From NCBI GenBank assembly GCA_009692045.1, contig SIAA01000021.1, positions 1 to 33,266 on the forward strand: DNA of 33,266 nucleotides, given 5' to 3'. This DNA is from Phycisphaerales bacterium (GTDB lineage Bacteria; Planctomycetota; Phycisphaerae; Phycisphaerales; SM1A02). Shown here piece by piece: positions 8,836 through 16,144 of this stretch. Each line of letters starts with the position of its first letter. Positions within the stretch are counted from its first letter, which is position 1. The position numbers were made by a program, and so were the translations under genes. The notes below the pieces were generated by a model, which was not told the DNA's origin, searched no databases, and worked only from the letters and a program-made list of their open reading frames with translations.

Positions 8836-8845
8836 TCCACTCCCC

Positions 8846-9883
8846 ATGCGGCTGCGCCCACTAGCGATCTTTGTGACCTGCACACTCATCAGCGCCTCCA
8901 ATGCGCAATCGAGTGGGCAATCAGCCCCCAAGATTTCCGAGGCCATCGCCAGCACCTCAGGGCCGATGTCTGCGGAGGGCAAGACCGCCATCTCTCAGTT
9001 CGTACAGTATTGGTCGACCGAACTCGATTCCGACTCGCCGCAGGAGATCCGCATGGCTCGCGTCGAACTAGCGCGTCCGCTGAATGGGCTGAGGGTCACC
9101 GATGTATTTCGGCTGGAGTACTCAACCGCACTCGTTCCCGTTCTGTCGAACATGACCAAGAATGGATCACTCATTCAAGCCGTGAATGCCGTGGGCGTGC
9201 TGCGCGCTCTAGGCACTGAGCAGGCCATGGTCGCGCTCCGAGAGAGTGCCTCCAAGCGAATGCAGCCAAGGGTTCAGATTCGCATAGCCTCGGCCGGCGC
9301 GCTTGCCACAATCGCAGCCTCGGTGAGGCTCACCCAAGCCAAGGCTGACCCGATCACCAGATCGATCGGCGAGGATGCGGCGAGTGAAACCGACTGGATG
9401 GCGCTGTATGGCGATTTGTCGGCGCTCTCGACGCTCAGCAGCAACCCCAACATTCCTGCCGGGTCGCAGGAGGAAGCATTCAGAGGACTGATCCGGGCGC
9501 TCGACATGGCCACAGAGCGCGCAGCCAAGGGAGGCGCCAGTGCCGTGCTCATGCAGGCTGTCTGGCGATCACTAGGTGATCTGCGCGATGCAGTTGCCAA
9601 GACCCCTTCGGCGAAACTGCCGATCCTTGCCAATCAGGTGCGAATCCTTCTGCCCAAGATTGTCATGGCCGCGCAGAACTGCCCAGCCGCCGAAGCCGAA
9701 ACGCAGTTGAGTTTCAAGGGCGCCTCCGCGATCGCGGAAACACTCATGCGTCGTCTACCGGCACCGACAAAATATGAAGTTGGAGACGATTCCAAACTGA
9801 AGAACGCCTGGGTGACTTCTGCGCCCAAGCCCGTCGCTAAGGCGGATGGTCGACCTAACTCTGCATCAGCGCTGGGTCGATAG
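8846..9883 (+). CDS. Exported helical protein, HEAT-like, unknown function
   Basis: A 345-residue protein with an N-terminal signal peptide (LRPLAIFVTCTLISASNAQ, cleavage expected after SNA). The mature part is almost entirely helical. Between about residues 60 and 165, segments such as ALVPVLSNMTKNGSLIQAVNAVGVLRALGTEQAMVALRESA and PRVQIRIASAGALATIA look like HEAT/armadillo-type helical pairs, which commonly act as protein-binding scaffolds. The C-terminal ~30 residues are Lys/Pro/Ser-rich and probably disordered. It is divergent from the 849-residue exported protein and 38 bases upstream of oppA on the same strand. I recognise no enzyme motif. Function unknown; a periplasmic scaffold role is a guess. 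Confidence 0.7.
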   Translation: MRLRPLAIFVTCTLISASNAQSSGQSAPKISEAIASTSGPMSAEGKTAISQFVQYWSTELDSDSPQEIRMARVELARPLNGLRVTDVFRLEYSTALVPVLSNMTKNGSLIQAVNAVGVLRALGTEQAMVALRESASKRMQPRVQIRIASAGALATIAASVRLTQAKADPITRSIGEDAASETDWMALYGDLSALSTLSSNPNIPAGSQEEAFRGLIRALDMATERAAKGGASAVLMQAVWRSLGDLRDAVAKTPSAKLPILANQVRILLPKIVMAAQNCPAAEAETQLSFKGASAIAETLMRRLPAPTKYEVGDDSKLKNAWVTSAPKPVAKADGRPNSASALGR

Positions 9884-9909
9884 TCGCCTCACCTAGATTG
9901 CCCTACGGC

Positions 9910-9915
9910 TAGCCT
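9910..9915 (+). promoter_or_regulatory. -10-like TAGCCT deciding the oppA start
   Basis: TAGCCT abuts ATG 9916 but lies exactly six bases before the in-frame GTG 9922. The identical hexamer occurs at the same distance before ppa and the 863-residue gene. If it is the -10 box, RNA starts at about 9922 and ATG 9916 is not transcribed. Confidence 0.5.
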
Positions 9916-9921
9916 ATGAGC

Positions 9922-11736
9922 GTGCGTCTGACGCTCACTCTCCTCATTTGTTCAGCGATAGTCGGCGCCCTCGTCTGGACGAGCGGCGTCACTCCAATCA
10001 ATGATCTGGTGTGGGTGGGTCCTGACATCTTCACTCTCGATCCGCAGAAACTCTCCTATCAGCAGGACATTCGCATGGAGATGGCACTCGACGAGACCCT
10101 CGTCGTGCGCGAAGGAGTGACAGCTGAGCCGATACCCGGAGCGGCCCGCGAGTGGGAGATCAGTGCTGATGGCCGGGAATACCGCTTCCGATTGCGGCCC
10201 GATGGCAAATGGTCGAACGGCGAGTCGGTGACCGCAGAGGACTTCCGCATGGCCTGGATGCGGGCGATGTTGCCGGACACCGCCGCGGACTACTCCGGCC
10301 TGTTTTTCGTAATCGATGGCGCACGTGATTTTTTCTTCTGGCGTGAAGCGCAACTGGCCGCCTTTGCCGCGAACGGAGGAGGTGACGCGCAGGCCCTTTG
10401 GCAACAGACGCTCACTCGATTCGATGAAACGGTGGGGGTGACGGCGGTTGACTCGCTCACCCTGCTGGTTCGACTCATCCAACCCACTCCTTTCTGGCTG
10501 GATCAATGCGGATTTGCGGTGACGAGCCCAGTTCACCGCGCAACCATCGAACGCTTCAGTTCTCTTGATGCGCGCACCGGTCGCTATGAAACCGATGCCT
10601 CGTGGACCAAGCCGGGAAACAGAGTTTCCAATGGGCCGTACCGCCTCGCCGCTTGGCGTTACAAGCGCGACCTCCTTCTCGAGGCCAACGAGTTTTACTG
10701 GAACAGGGAGTCTGTGCAAGCCAAGCGGGTGCTGATGCTCCCATTCGAGGAGAACAACACCGCTGTGTTGGCATACGGCGCGGGCGGTATCGATTGGATC
10801 GCTGATGTCACGGTGGACTATCGCGCCGACATGGCGGCACAGCAGCGCGCCGGGTTGCGAACTGACACGCATGTCCTGGATGCGTTTGGAACCGACTTCT
10901 TTCAGTTCAACTGCCGGCCTCGACTGGCTGATGGCAGAGTGAATCCTTTTTCTGATCGCCATGTTCGCCGCGCCTTCGCCCTGGCGGTGAACAAGCAAGC
11001 GCTGGTAACGCAAGTCACACGCATGAACGAGAGCATCGCGGGTGCCCTGACACCTCCCGGCTCGATCAAGGGCTATACGCCCCCGGCGGGTCTGCCCTAT
11101 GACCTGACGCGCGCCCGTGAGGAACTCACCACTGCCGGATGGAGTGACCACGATGGAGATGGGCTGGTAGAGGACTCCGCGGGCAATCGCTTCCCCGTAG
11201 TGGATGTGCTCTATACCACTGGTGCTGTGCGCTACAAGAATCTTGCGCTGGCGCTCAGGGAGATGTGGGCCTCGGCTCTGGGAGTGGAGGTCTCGCTTCG
11301 CAGCAAGGACACCAAGTTTTTCAAGGAGGATTTGCGCACCGGCAACTTCATGATCGCCCGCGGCGGTTGGTATGGCGACTATGGAGACCCCACTACTTAT
11401 CTGGAGTTCTGCCGATCGACGGATGGTAATAATGATCGCAGATACAACGACCCCGCTTTCGATGCGCTCCTGGATCAAGCCGCAGCCGAGCGGGATCCTG
11501 CTCGGCGATTCGCTCTACTGCAGCAGGCGGAGTCCAAGCTGGTCGAGGAGGACCTGCCTCTCATTCCCCTATGCAACTTTGTGCAGGTGTACATGTACGA
11601 GCCCGAGAGTCTGACAGGCTTGACGGCGCATCCACGGCTGGAGCAATACCTAGGGAGAGTTCATCGCCGAGACAAGAGCGAGCCTCGAGACTCCAGCGTG
11701 AGTGTTACTGATAGCCCCGAGGGGGCACACCAATGA
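9922..11736 (+). CDS. oppA: Peptide ABC transporter substrate-binding protein
   Basis: A 604-residue family 5 extracellular solute-binding protein (OppA/DppA type) that captures oligopeptides and delivers them to a membrane permease. The N-terminal hydrophobic stretch (LTLTLLICSAIVGALVW) is a signal or anchor; there is no good lipobox. Family landmarks include LDPQKLSYQQD, the AREWEISADGREYRFRLRPDGKWSNGESVTAEDF segment (SBP_bac_5 entry region), ISNGPY-type text (RVSNGPYRLAAWRYKRDLLLEAN), HVRRAFALAVNKQALV, GGWYGDYGDPTTYLEF, and a C-terminal DLPLIPL segment. ATG 9916 would add two residues; GTG 9922 is preferred from the promoter geometry. The stop overlaps the oppB start by four bases (ATGA), implying coupled translation. 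No oppC, oppD or oppF follows. Confidence 0.88.
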   Translation: MRLTLTLLICSAIVGALVWTSGVTPINDLVWVGPDIFTLDPQKLSYQQDIRMEMALDETLVVREGVTAEPIPGAAREWEISADGREYRFRLRPDGKWSNGESVTAEDFRMAWMRAMLPDTAADYSGLFFVIDGARDFFFWREAQLAAFAANGGGDAQALWQQTLTRFDETVGVTAVDSLTLLVRLIQPTPFWLDQCGFAVTSPVHRATIERFSSLDARTGRYETDASWTKPGNRVSNGPYRLAAWRYKRDLLLEANEFYWNRESVQAKRVLMLPFEENNTAVLAYGAGGIDWIADVTVDYRADMAAQQRAGLRTDTHVLDAFGTDFFQFNCRPRLADGRVNPFSDRHVRRAFALAVNKQALVTQVTRMNESIAGALTPPGSIKGYTPPAGLPYDLTRAREELTTAGWSDHDGDGLVEDSAGNRFPVVDVLYTTGAVRYKNLALALREMWASALGVEVSLRSKDTKFFKEDLRTGNFMIARGGWYGDYGDPTTYLEFCRSTDGNNDRRYNDPAFDALLDQAAAERDPARRFALLQQAESKLVEEDLPLIPLCNFVQVYMYEPESLTGLTAHPRLEQYLGRVHRRDKSEPRDSSVSVTDSPEGAHQ

Positions 11737-12686
11737 GCGCCTTTATTCTGCGTCGTTTGCTACAGCTGCCTCTGATCGTGCTGATCGTTTACACCACGAC
11801 CTTTGTGCTGATCTGGCTGGTACCGGGAAATCCTCTGGAGAAAGAGGGACGCAGACCGCCGCCCGAAGTCGAAGCAGCCATGCTTAGGCAGTACAAACTC
11901 GATGACCCGGTGGCGTTCTACTTTGACTACCTTGGCAAGGTCAGTGGAGTTGCCTGGGTTGTCGGGAGTCACACTCGAGCGTTTGACTTTGGCCCGAGTC
12001 TGGGACATCCCGATTGGAGTGTGAACGAGATTCTTGCCACCGGACTCCCGGTTTCCATGACTCTCGGCATGGGCGCCATCGCCATCGCGCTCGCAATCGG
12101 TATGACAAGTGGCCTCGTCGCGGGGCTGCGACCGGGTAGCGCTGCCGATGCGCTCAGCCAACTGGTTGCTCTCGCCGGTATCAGTCTCCCCGGATTTGTC
12201 ACGGGGACAATCTTGCTCATTCTGTTTTCGGCGAAACTGCATTGGTTCCCTATAGGAGGATGGGGCGGACTCTCTCACGCAATTCTCCCCATGATCGCGC
12301 TCTCTCTGCCCTTCTCTGCCTACATCGCGCGCCTGATTCGCTTCGGAATGATCGAGCAGATGGAAACTGCTCATGTCCGCACCGCGCTGGCTAAAGGTCT
12401 ATCGAGGAGGCAGGCCGCCTATCGGCACGCGCTCAAGAATGCCTTTCTGCCCGTGCTCAGCTACCTAGGGCCAGCCACGGCCGTTGCCATGACCGGTTCA
12501 TTCGTGATCGAGAAGGTCTTTGCAGTGCCCGGGCTGGGTCGCCACTTCGTCGATGGCGTTCTGGGCAAGGACATCACACTGGTAATGGGAGTCGTTCTCA
12601 CATACTCAACCATCATGGTGCTCCTGAATCTCCTTGTTGATGTGCTCTATAGATGGGTCGACCCGCGCATCGAAGCTGCCTACTGA
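11733..12686 (+). CDS. oppB: Peptide ABC transporter permease
   Basis: A 317-residue inner-membrane permease of the OppB/DppB type. It has the classic N-terminus IRRLLQLPLIVLIVYTTTFVLIWLVPGNPL (here ILRRLLQ...), about six membrane segments, the cytoplasmic EAA loop at about residues 217-240 (ALAKGLSRRQAAYRHALKNAFLPVL) that docks on the ATPase, and the C-terminal EKVFAVPGLGRHFVDGVLGKD element typical of this family. It forms half of a heteromeric channel that normally needs OppC plus ATPase subunits OppD/OppF. It overlaps oppA by four bases. None of the other subunits is in this window, so they must be elsewhere or the pair may borrow partners. Confidence 0.92.
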   Translation: MSAFILRRLLQLPLIVLIVYTTTFVLIWLVPGNPLEKEGRRPPPEVEAAMLRQYKLDDPVAFYFDYLGKVSGVAWVVGSHTRAFDFGPSLGHPDWSVNEILATGLPVSMTLGMGAIAIALAIGMTSGLVAGLRPGSAADALSQLVALAGISLPGFVTGTILLILFSAKLHWFPIGGWGGLSHAILPMIALSLPFSAYIARLIRFGMIEQMETAHVRTALAKGLSRRQAAYRHALKNAFLPVLSYLGPATAVAMTGSFVIEKVFAVPGLGRHFVDGVLGKDITLVMGVVLTYSTIMVLLNLLVDVLYRWVDPRIEAAY

Positions 12687-12696
12687 GAGACCGCCT

Positions 12697-13386
12697 ATGG
12701 CTGCGATGTACACTCGGTGCGTGCGTTTACCGCTTCTTACTCTTGTCGGATGCCTTGTGACGGCGTGCGCTAGCACTCCGGGTCCCCAGAGCCTGACCAT
12801 TGCTTCCTCGGCCTACGGAGAAACTTTCGACCGCGCCGTGACTGAGTTGCGCCGCACCGGCTACACCCCGTTAGTAATGGATCGAGAAACAGGACTGATC
12901 GAGACGGCCCCCCGTCATGCAGGAGGATTGGCTGAACCTTGGCGTACTGACAACGACAGTCTGGAGCAGGCGATTCACAACACAGCCTCCCACTGTCGAA
13001 GGCGGATCAGAGTTGAGTTTTCCCCCGCAGGATTTGTGGCACCCGCACCCCGAGACCCCGCCAGGCTCGATGGCGTTCCGATTCCCGGGAGTGATGCCGA
13101 CATCAAGCGCTACGACATGTTGACCTATAACGGATCAATAGAGGTGCGGGTGTGGGTCTCAATCGAGAGGTCTTCGATAGCGGGTAACAACCTCTCAACC
13201 TATACCGGCTCACTGGCTTCCCGTTGGACCGATCCGAGCGCCACCAGCATCGAAACAGGCGACCGCGCCACGATTCTCGACCAGACCAAGTGGACGGCAA
13301 TTGGCCGCGATTCAGGGTATGAATCCCGCATACTCGGGCTGTTCGAAGCGACTAAACAGGTCGATATCACTCCCAACCCCGGATAA
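12697..13386 (+). CDS. Predicted lipoprotein, unknown function
   Basis: A 229-residue protein from ATG 12697, ten bases after oppB's stop. A signal peptide ends in the lipobox LVTAC with the lipidated Cys at about residue 24, so it should be a membrane-anchored lipoprotein. The mature N-terminus (SLTIASSAYGETFDRAVTELRRTGYTPLVMDRETGLIETAPR) resembles small outer-membrane-associated lipoproteins where a helix precedes a short beta strand, but I cannot name the family. The centre has a run predicted to be beta (EVRVWVSIERSSIAG) and a C-terminal region with an aromatic/charged mix. The open frame begins at 12634 inside oppB; that extension lacks a signal peptide and is rejected. Probably co-transcribed with oppAB, but a functional link is only suggested by position. 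Confidence 0.75.
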   Translation: MAAMYTRCVRLPLLTLVGCLVTACASTPGPQSLTIASSAYGETFDRAVTELRRTGYTPLVMDRETGLIETAPRHAGGLAEPWRTDNDSLEQAIHNTASHCRRRIRVEFSPAGFVAPAPRDPARLDGVPIPGSDADIKRYDMLTYNGSIEVRVWVSIERSSIAGNNLSTYTGSLASRWTDPSATSIETGDRATILDQTKWTAIGRDSGYESRILGLFEATKQVDITPNPG

Positions 13387-13473
13387 CCGCCTCAGCAGTT
13401 TGACTCTCCCCCTTGGGATGCCATTATTGAGTGCTACTCACGTGGCGGCTTAGCCGCGATTGCAGCCGACTCT

Positions 13474-13478
13474 TGGAG
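13474..13478 (+). promoter_or_regulatory. Shine-Dalgarno (TGGAG) for the cytochrome
   Basis: GGAG lies six bases upstream of ATG 13485. This gene lacks the TANNNT-N6 arrangement of its neighbours, so it is probably translated from a leadered mRNA. The site favours ATG 13485 over the in-frame GTG at 13431. Confidence 0.6.
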
Positions 13479-13484
13479 ACACGA

Positions 13485-15419
13485 ATGCACAGTGGACCGA
13501 CCCGTGGATTACTGGTTAGAGCAGGGATCGTCACGGCCACGGTCGTCGGCGCAATGTCCTTCATCTCCTGGAGTGCCTTTGGCGGTGGCGGGCTGACTGG
13601 TCAAACCCAAATCCCGACTACCCCTGCAGACTTCATTCTTCCGGGCACGCAGCCAGATTTCACGGGCACGGCGATGGATGGCATCATCGGTGCCATCAAC
13701 TGTTCGTTCTGTCATGGTGAATACAACACCGATGACGCCCCCTTCGACAACTGGATCTCCTCGGTGATGGCGCAGTCCGCCCGCGATCCCATCTGGCACG
13801 CCGCGCTGGCAACTGCCAATCAGGACACCCACATGGTCGGCGAGTTCTGCATCCGCTGCCATGCTCCTGGCCCCTGGCTCGCCGGCAAGGGCGCGCCCGC
13901 GGATTTGTCTCTCTTCACTGAGATGGATGACTTTGACGGAATCAACTGCAACTTCTGCCACCGAGCTGTGAATCCCGTTGCTGGGGCCATGAGTGCCGTG
14001 GGATATCCCGACAACTCTGACCTCACGCCGGATCCCGAGGTGCTCGATCCGCTGGCAGCAGCAGGGTTCCTGCCTGCCCATCATGGCAATGGTTCCTATG
14101 TTGTCGATCCAGTAGATGTACGGCGCGGGCCATTTGCCGATGTGCCCATGAACTTCCACGCTGCTGATCTGATTTACTCGCCGTGGCACACTTCCGGAGA
14201 TCAGTGCGGCACCTGCCACGATGTGAGCAACCCTGCCTTTGAACGGCAGGCCGATGGCTCGCTGGCTCTTGGGGCACTGAATACTCCGCATCCCTCCAAT
14301 GACGCCAATGAGATGTTCCCCGAGCAGCGCACTTTCAGTGAATGGAAGTTCAGCCAGTTTGCCTCGAAGGGTGTTCACTTCCCCGACGGACGATTCGGTG
14401 GCAACCATCCCACGGGAGTCATGCAGAGTTGTCAGGACTGCCACATGCCCGATCAACAGGGCGCAGGATGTATTTTCTTTGATGGCGATCCTTCTTATGA
14501 GCGCCCCAATCTCCCGCAGCACTCCTGGGCCGGTGGCAACACTTGGGTGGTGCGGGCGATCCGCCTCCAGCTCGGTGACGATGCCGATTGGGTTGGACTG
14601 ACCCAGCCCCGCATCGATGCCGCTGATGCGCGCACTGTCGAGATGCTGCGAGCCGCCAGCGATCTGGAAGTCACGCAGGACGGCAGTTCGATGCGCGTGC
14701 GGGTGATCAACCAATCCGGACACAAGTTGCCAACTGGATATCCCGAGGGTCGCCGCATGTGGATCAATGTCAAGTTCTTTGATGCGGGCAATGCTCTCAT
14801 CTCCGAGCGCGGGGCCTACAACTTCGCATCAGCGACGCTTACTGCTGACACCAAGGTTTACCAAACGAATCACACCTTCGATGCGGCCGTTGCTGCCGCA
14901 ACTGGTTTGGAGCAGGGGTCGCTCTTTCACCTCGCACTCAACAATGTGGTCGCCTTCGACAATCGCATCCCGCCCCGTGGATTCACCAACGCGGCATTCA
15001 CCGCCTTCGGTGGGCAGCCACAGGGATACGCCTACGCCGATGGTCAGTACTGGGATGACTCGAGTTTCGCACTCCCAGCCACGGCGACGCGCGCCGTAGC
15101 CACGCTTTACTTCCAAACCACCAGCCGCGAGTACATCGAGTTCCTGCGCAACAGCAACTCGACGGACTTGGCGGGTGACATTGCCTACAACTTGTGGGCC
15201 GCCACGGGTAAGAGTGCGCCGGTCGACATGGATAGCGTGGAGATTCAGTTCGTCCCCACCAATCCCGGCGACCTCGATGGTGATGGATTTGTCAATGGCG
15301 CCGACTTGGCAGTACTGCTGGGCAACTGGGGCAACTCAGGAGCCGGCGACTTTGACGCCGATGGCATCGTGGGCGGAGTTGACCTAGGGACTTTCCTCGC
15401 GATGTGGGGTTCAGTCTGA
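13485..15419 (+). CDS. Pentahaem c-type cytochrome with C-terminal dockerin-like module
   Basis: A 644-residue exported protein. After a signal/anchor segment (GLLVRAGIVTATVVGAMSFISW) there are five CXXCH haem-c sites: CSFCH (~73), CIRCH (~122), CNFCH (~155), CGTCH (~241) and CQDCH (~316). Extra His residues (for example HAALATANQDTH, NFHAADLIYSPWH, HTSGDQ) could be distal ligands. Residues about 390-590 form a beta-rich domain without haem sites (RVINQSGHKLPTGYPEGRRMWINVKFFD). This matches the multihaem cytochrome family common in planctomycetes and Deltaproteobacteria. The last 50 residues (from ~595) carry two EF-hand-like loops, GDLDGDGFVNGADL and GDFDADGIVGGVDL, each followed by LLGNWG/FLAMWG, a dockerin-like arrangement. 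Electron partner unknown. A frame from GTG 13431 adds 18 residues with no homology. Confidence 0.9.
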   Translation: MHSGPTRGLLVRAGIVTATVVGAMSFISWSAFGGGGLTGQTQIPTTPADFILPGTQPDFTGTAMDGIIGAINCSFCHGEYNTDDAPFDNWISSVMAQSARDPIWHAALATANQDTHMVGEFCIRCHAPGPWLAGKGAPADLSLFTEMDDFDGINCNFCHRAVNPVAGAMSAVGYPDNSDLTPDPEVLDPLAAAGFLPAHHGNGSYVVDPVDVRRGPFADVPMNFHAADLIYSPWHTSGDQCGTCHDVSNPAFERQADGSLALGALNTPHPSNDANEMFPEQRTFSEWKFSQFASKGVHFPDGRFGGNHPTGVMQSCQDCHMPDQQGAGCIFFDGDPSYERPNLPQHSWAGGNTWVVRAIRLQLGDDADWVGLTQPRIDAADARTVEMLRAASDLEVTQDGSSMRVRVINQSGHKLPTGYPEGRRMWINVKFFDAGNALISERGAYNFASATLTADTKVYQTNHTFDAAVAAATGLEQGSLFHLALNNVVAFDNRIPPRGFTNAAFTAFGGQPQGYAYADGQYWDDSSFALPATATRAVATLYFQTTSREYIEFLRNSNSTDLAGDIAYNLWAATGKSAPVDMDSVEIQFVPTNPGDLDGDGFVNGADLAVLLGNWGNSGAGDFDADGIVGGVDLGTFLAMWGSV

Positions 15420-15428
15420 GAACGACCT

Positions 15429-15444
15429 AGCGCGGCACCGCGCT
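15429..15444 (+). terminator. Short inverted repeat after the cytochrome gene
   Basis: A perfect 7-base inverted repeat (AGCGCGG / CCGCGCT) with a two-base centre begins ten bases after the cytochrome stop. There is no T-tract, so an intrinsic terminator is doubtful; it could be an mRNA end-stabilising hairpin. Confidence 0.3.
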
Positions 15445-15459
15445 CTGCGCCCGAGCAGT

Positions 15460-15465
15460 TAGCCT
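15460..15465 (+). promoter_or_regulatory. -10-like TAGCCT, six bases before ppa start
   Basis: TAGCCT, then six bases, then ATG 15472. Same hexamer and spacing as before oppA (GTG 9922) and the 863-residue gene (ATG 25024). Confidence 0.5.
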
Positions 15466-15471
15466 GCGCTA

Positions 15472-16104
15472 ATGGCTCACAGCCCATTTCACCTGCACCG
15501 ACCTCATCCTTGGCACGGCATCCCCGCAGGGCCCGACCTGCCCTCCGTAGTGAATGCCTATATCGAGCTCACTCCGTTTGACCTTGTGAAGTACGAGATT
15601 GACAAGCCCTCGGGCTACCTGCGTGTGGATCGACCGCAGCGCACCAGCAGTACTCCGCCCACCTTGTACGGATTCATCCCGCGCACGCTGTGCGCCGAGC
15701 GAGTTGCCAAGCTAAGTCCGCACGCCACTAGAGCTGATGGTGACCCTCTGGATATCTGCGTAATCAGTGACCGACCAATCAGCCGCGCCGACCTGCTTCT
15801 GAGCGCGACTGTGATCGGCGGATTGCAGATGCTCGATAACGGCGAGGCCGATGACAAAATCATTGGTGTGCTGGTGCGTGATCCGGTGTGGGAGGGCATC
15901 CGCGAGCTCACGGCTCTTCCCGCCAACTTTGTGGAAAGATTGCTCCACTACTTCAGCACATACAAACTGCGAGTCGGTGAGGCGCCCACGACGACCATTC
16001 GGGACATCTACGGACGCGAACGCGCCTTGCAGGTGGTCGAGGCGGCGCTCGCTGACTACGAGGCTGAATACCCCGCGGCCGCCCCTGAGTTGCGTGGCAA
16101 CTGA
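15472..16104 (+). CDS. ppa: Inorganic pyrophosphatase (family I)
   Basis: A 210-residue soluble enzyme that hydrolyses pyrophosphate to two phosphates, pulling biosynthetic reactions forward in the cytoplasm. Signature motifs are [14 protein letters not shown] (residues 41-54), YGFIPRT (66-71), and the metal-binding DGDPLDICV (89-97), which fits the family I pattern D-(SGN)-D-P-(LIVM)-D. DDKIIGV and HYFSTYK downstream are also conserved. The [10 protein letters not shown]-terminus is seen in family I enzymes from planctomycetes and archaea. Preceded by its own TAGCCT hexamer at six bases, so it is probably transcribed independently of the cytochrome. Confidence 0.95.
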   Translation: MAHSPFHLHRPHPWHGIPAGPDLPSVVNAYIELTPFDLVKYEIDKPSGYLRVDRPQRTSSTPPTLYGFIPRTLCAERVAKLSPHATRADGDPLDICVISDRPISRADLLLSATVIGGLQMLDNGEADDKIIGVLVRDPVWEGIRELTALPANFVERLLHYFSTYKLRVGEAPTTTIRDIYGRERALQVVEAALADYEAEYPAAAPELRGN

Positions 16105-16132
16105 TAATCGCTCGCCGGCACCGAGATCGCGG

Positions 16133-16138
16133 TACCTT
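16133..16138 (+). promoter_or_regulatory. -10-like TACCTT, six bases before the tricorn gene
   Basis: TACCTT, then six bases, then ATG 16145. It lies in the 40-base gap after ppa. Confidence 0.42.
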
Positions 16139-16144
16139 TGCTGA

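Noticed and set aside
9952-11478. 508-codon minus-strand frame
   Set aside because: It lies wholly opposite oppA with its clear SBP_bac_5 homology; the reverse translation has no recognisable family.
13509-14723. 404-codon minus-strand frame
   Set aside because: Shadow opposite the pentahaem cytochrome, whose five CXXCH motifs fix the plus-strand frame.
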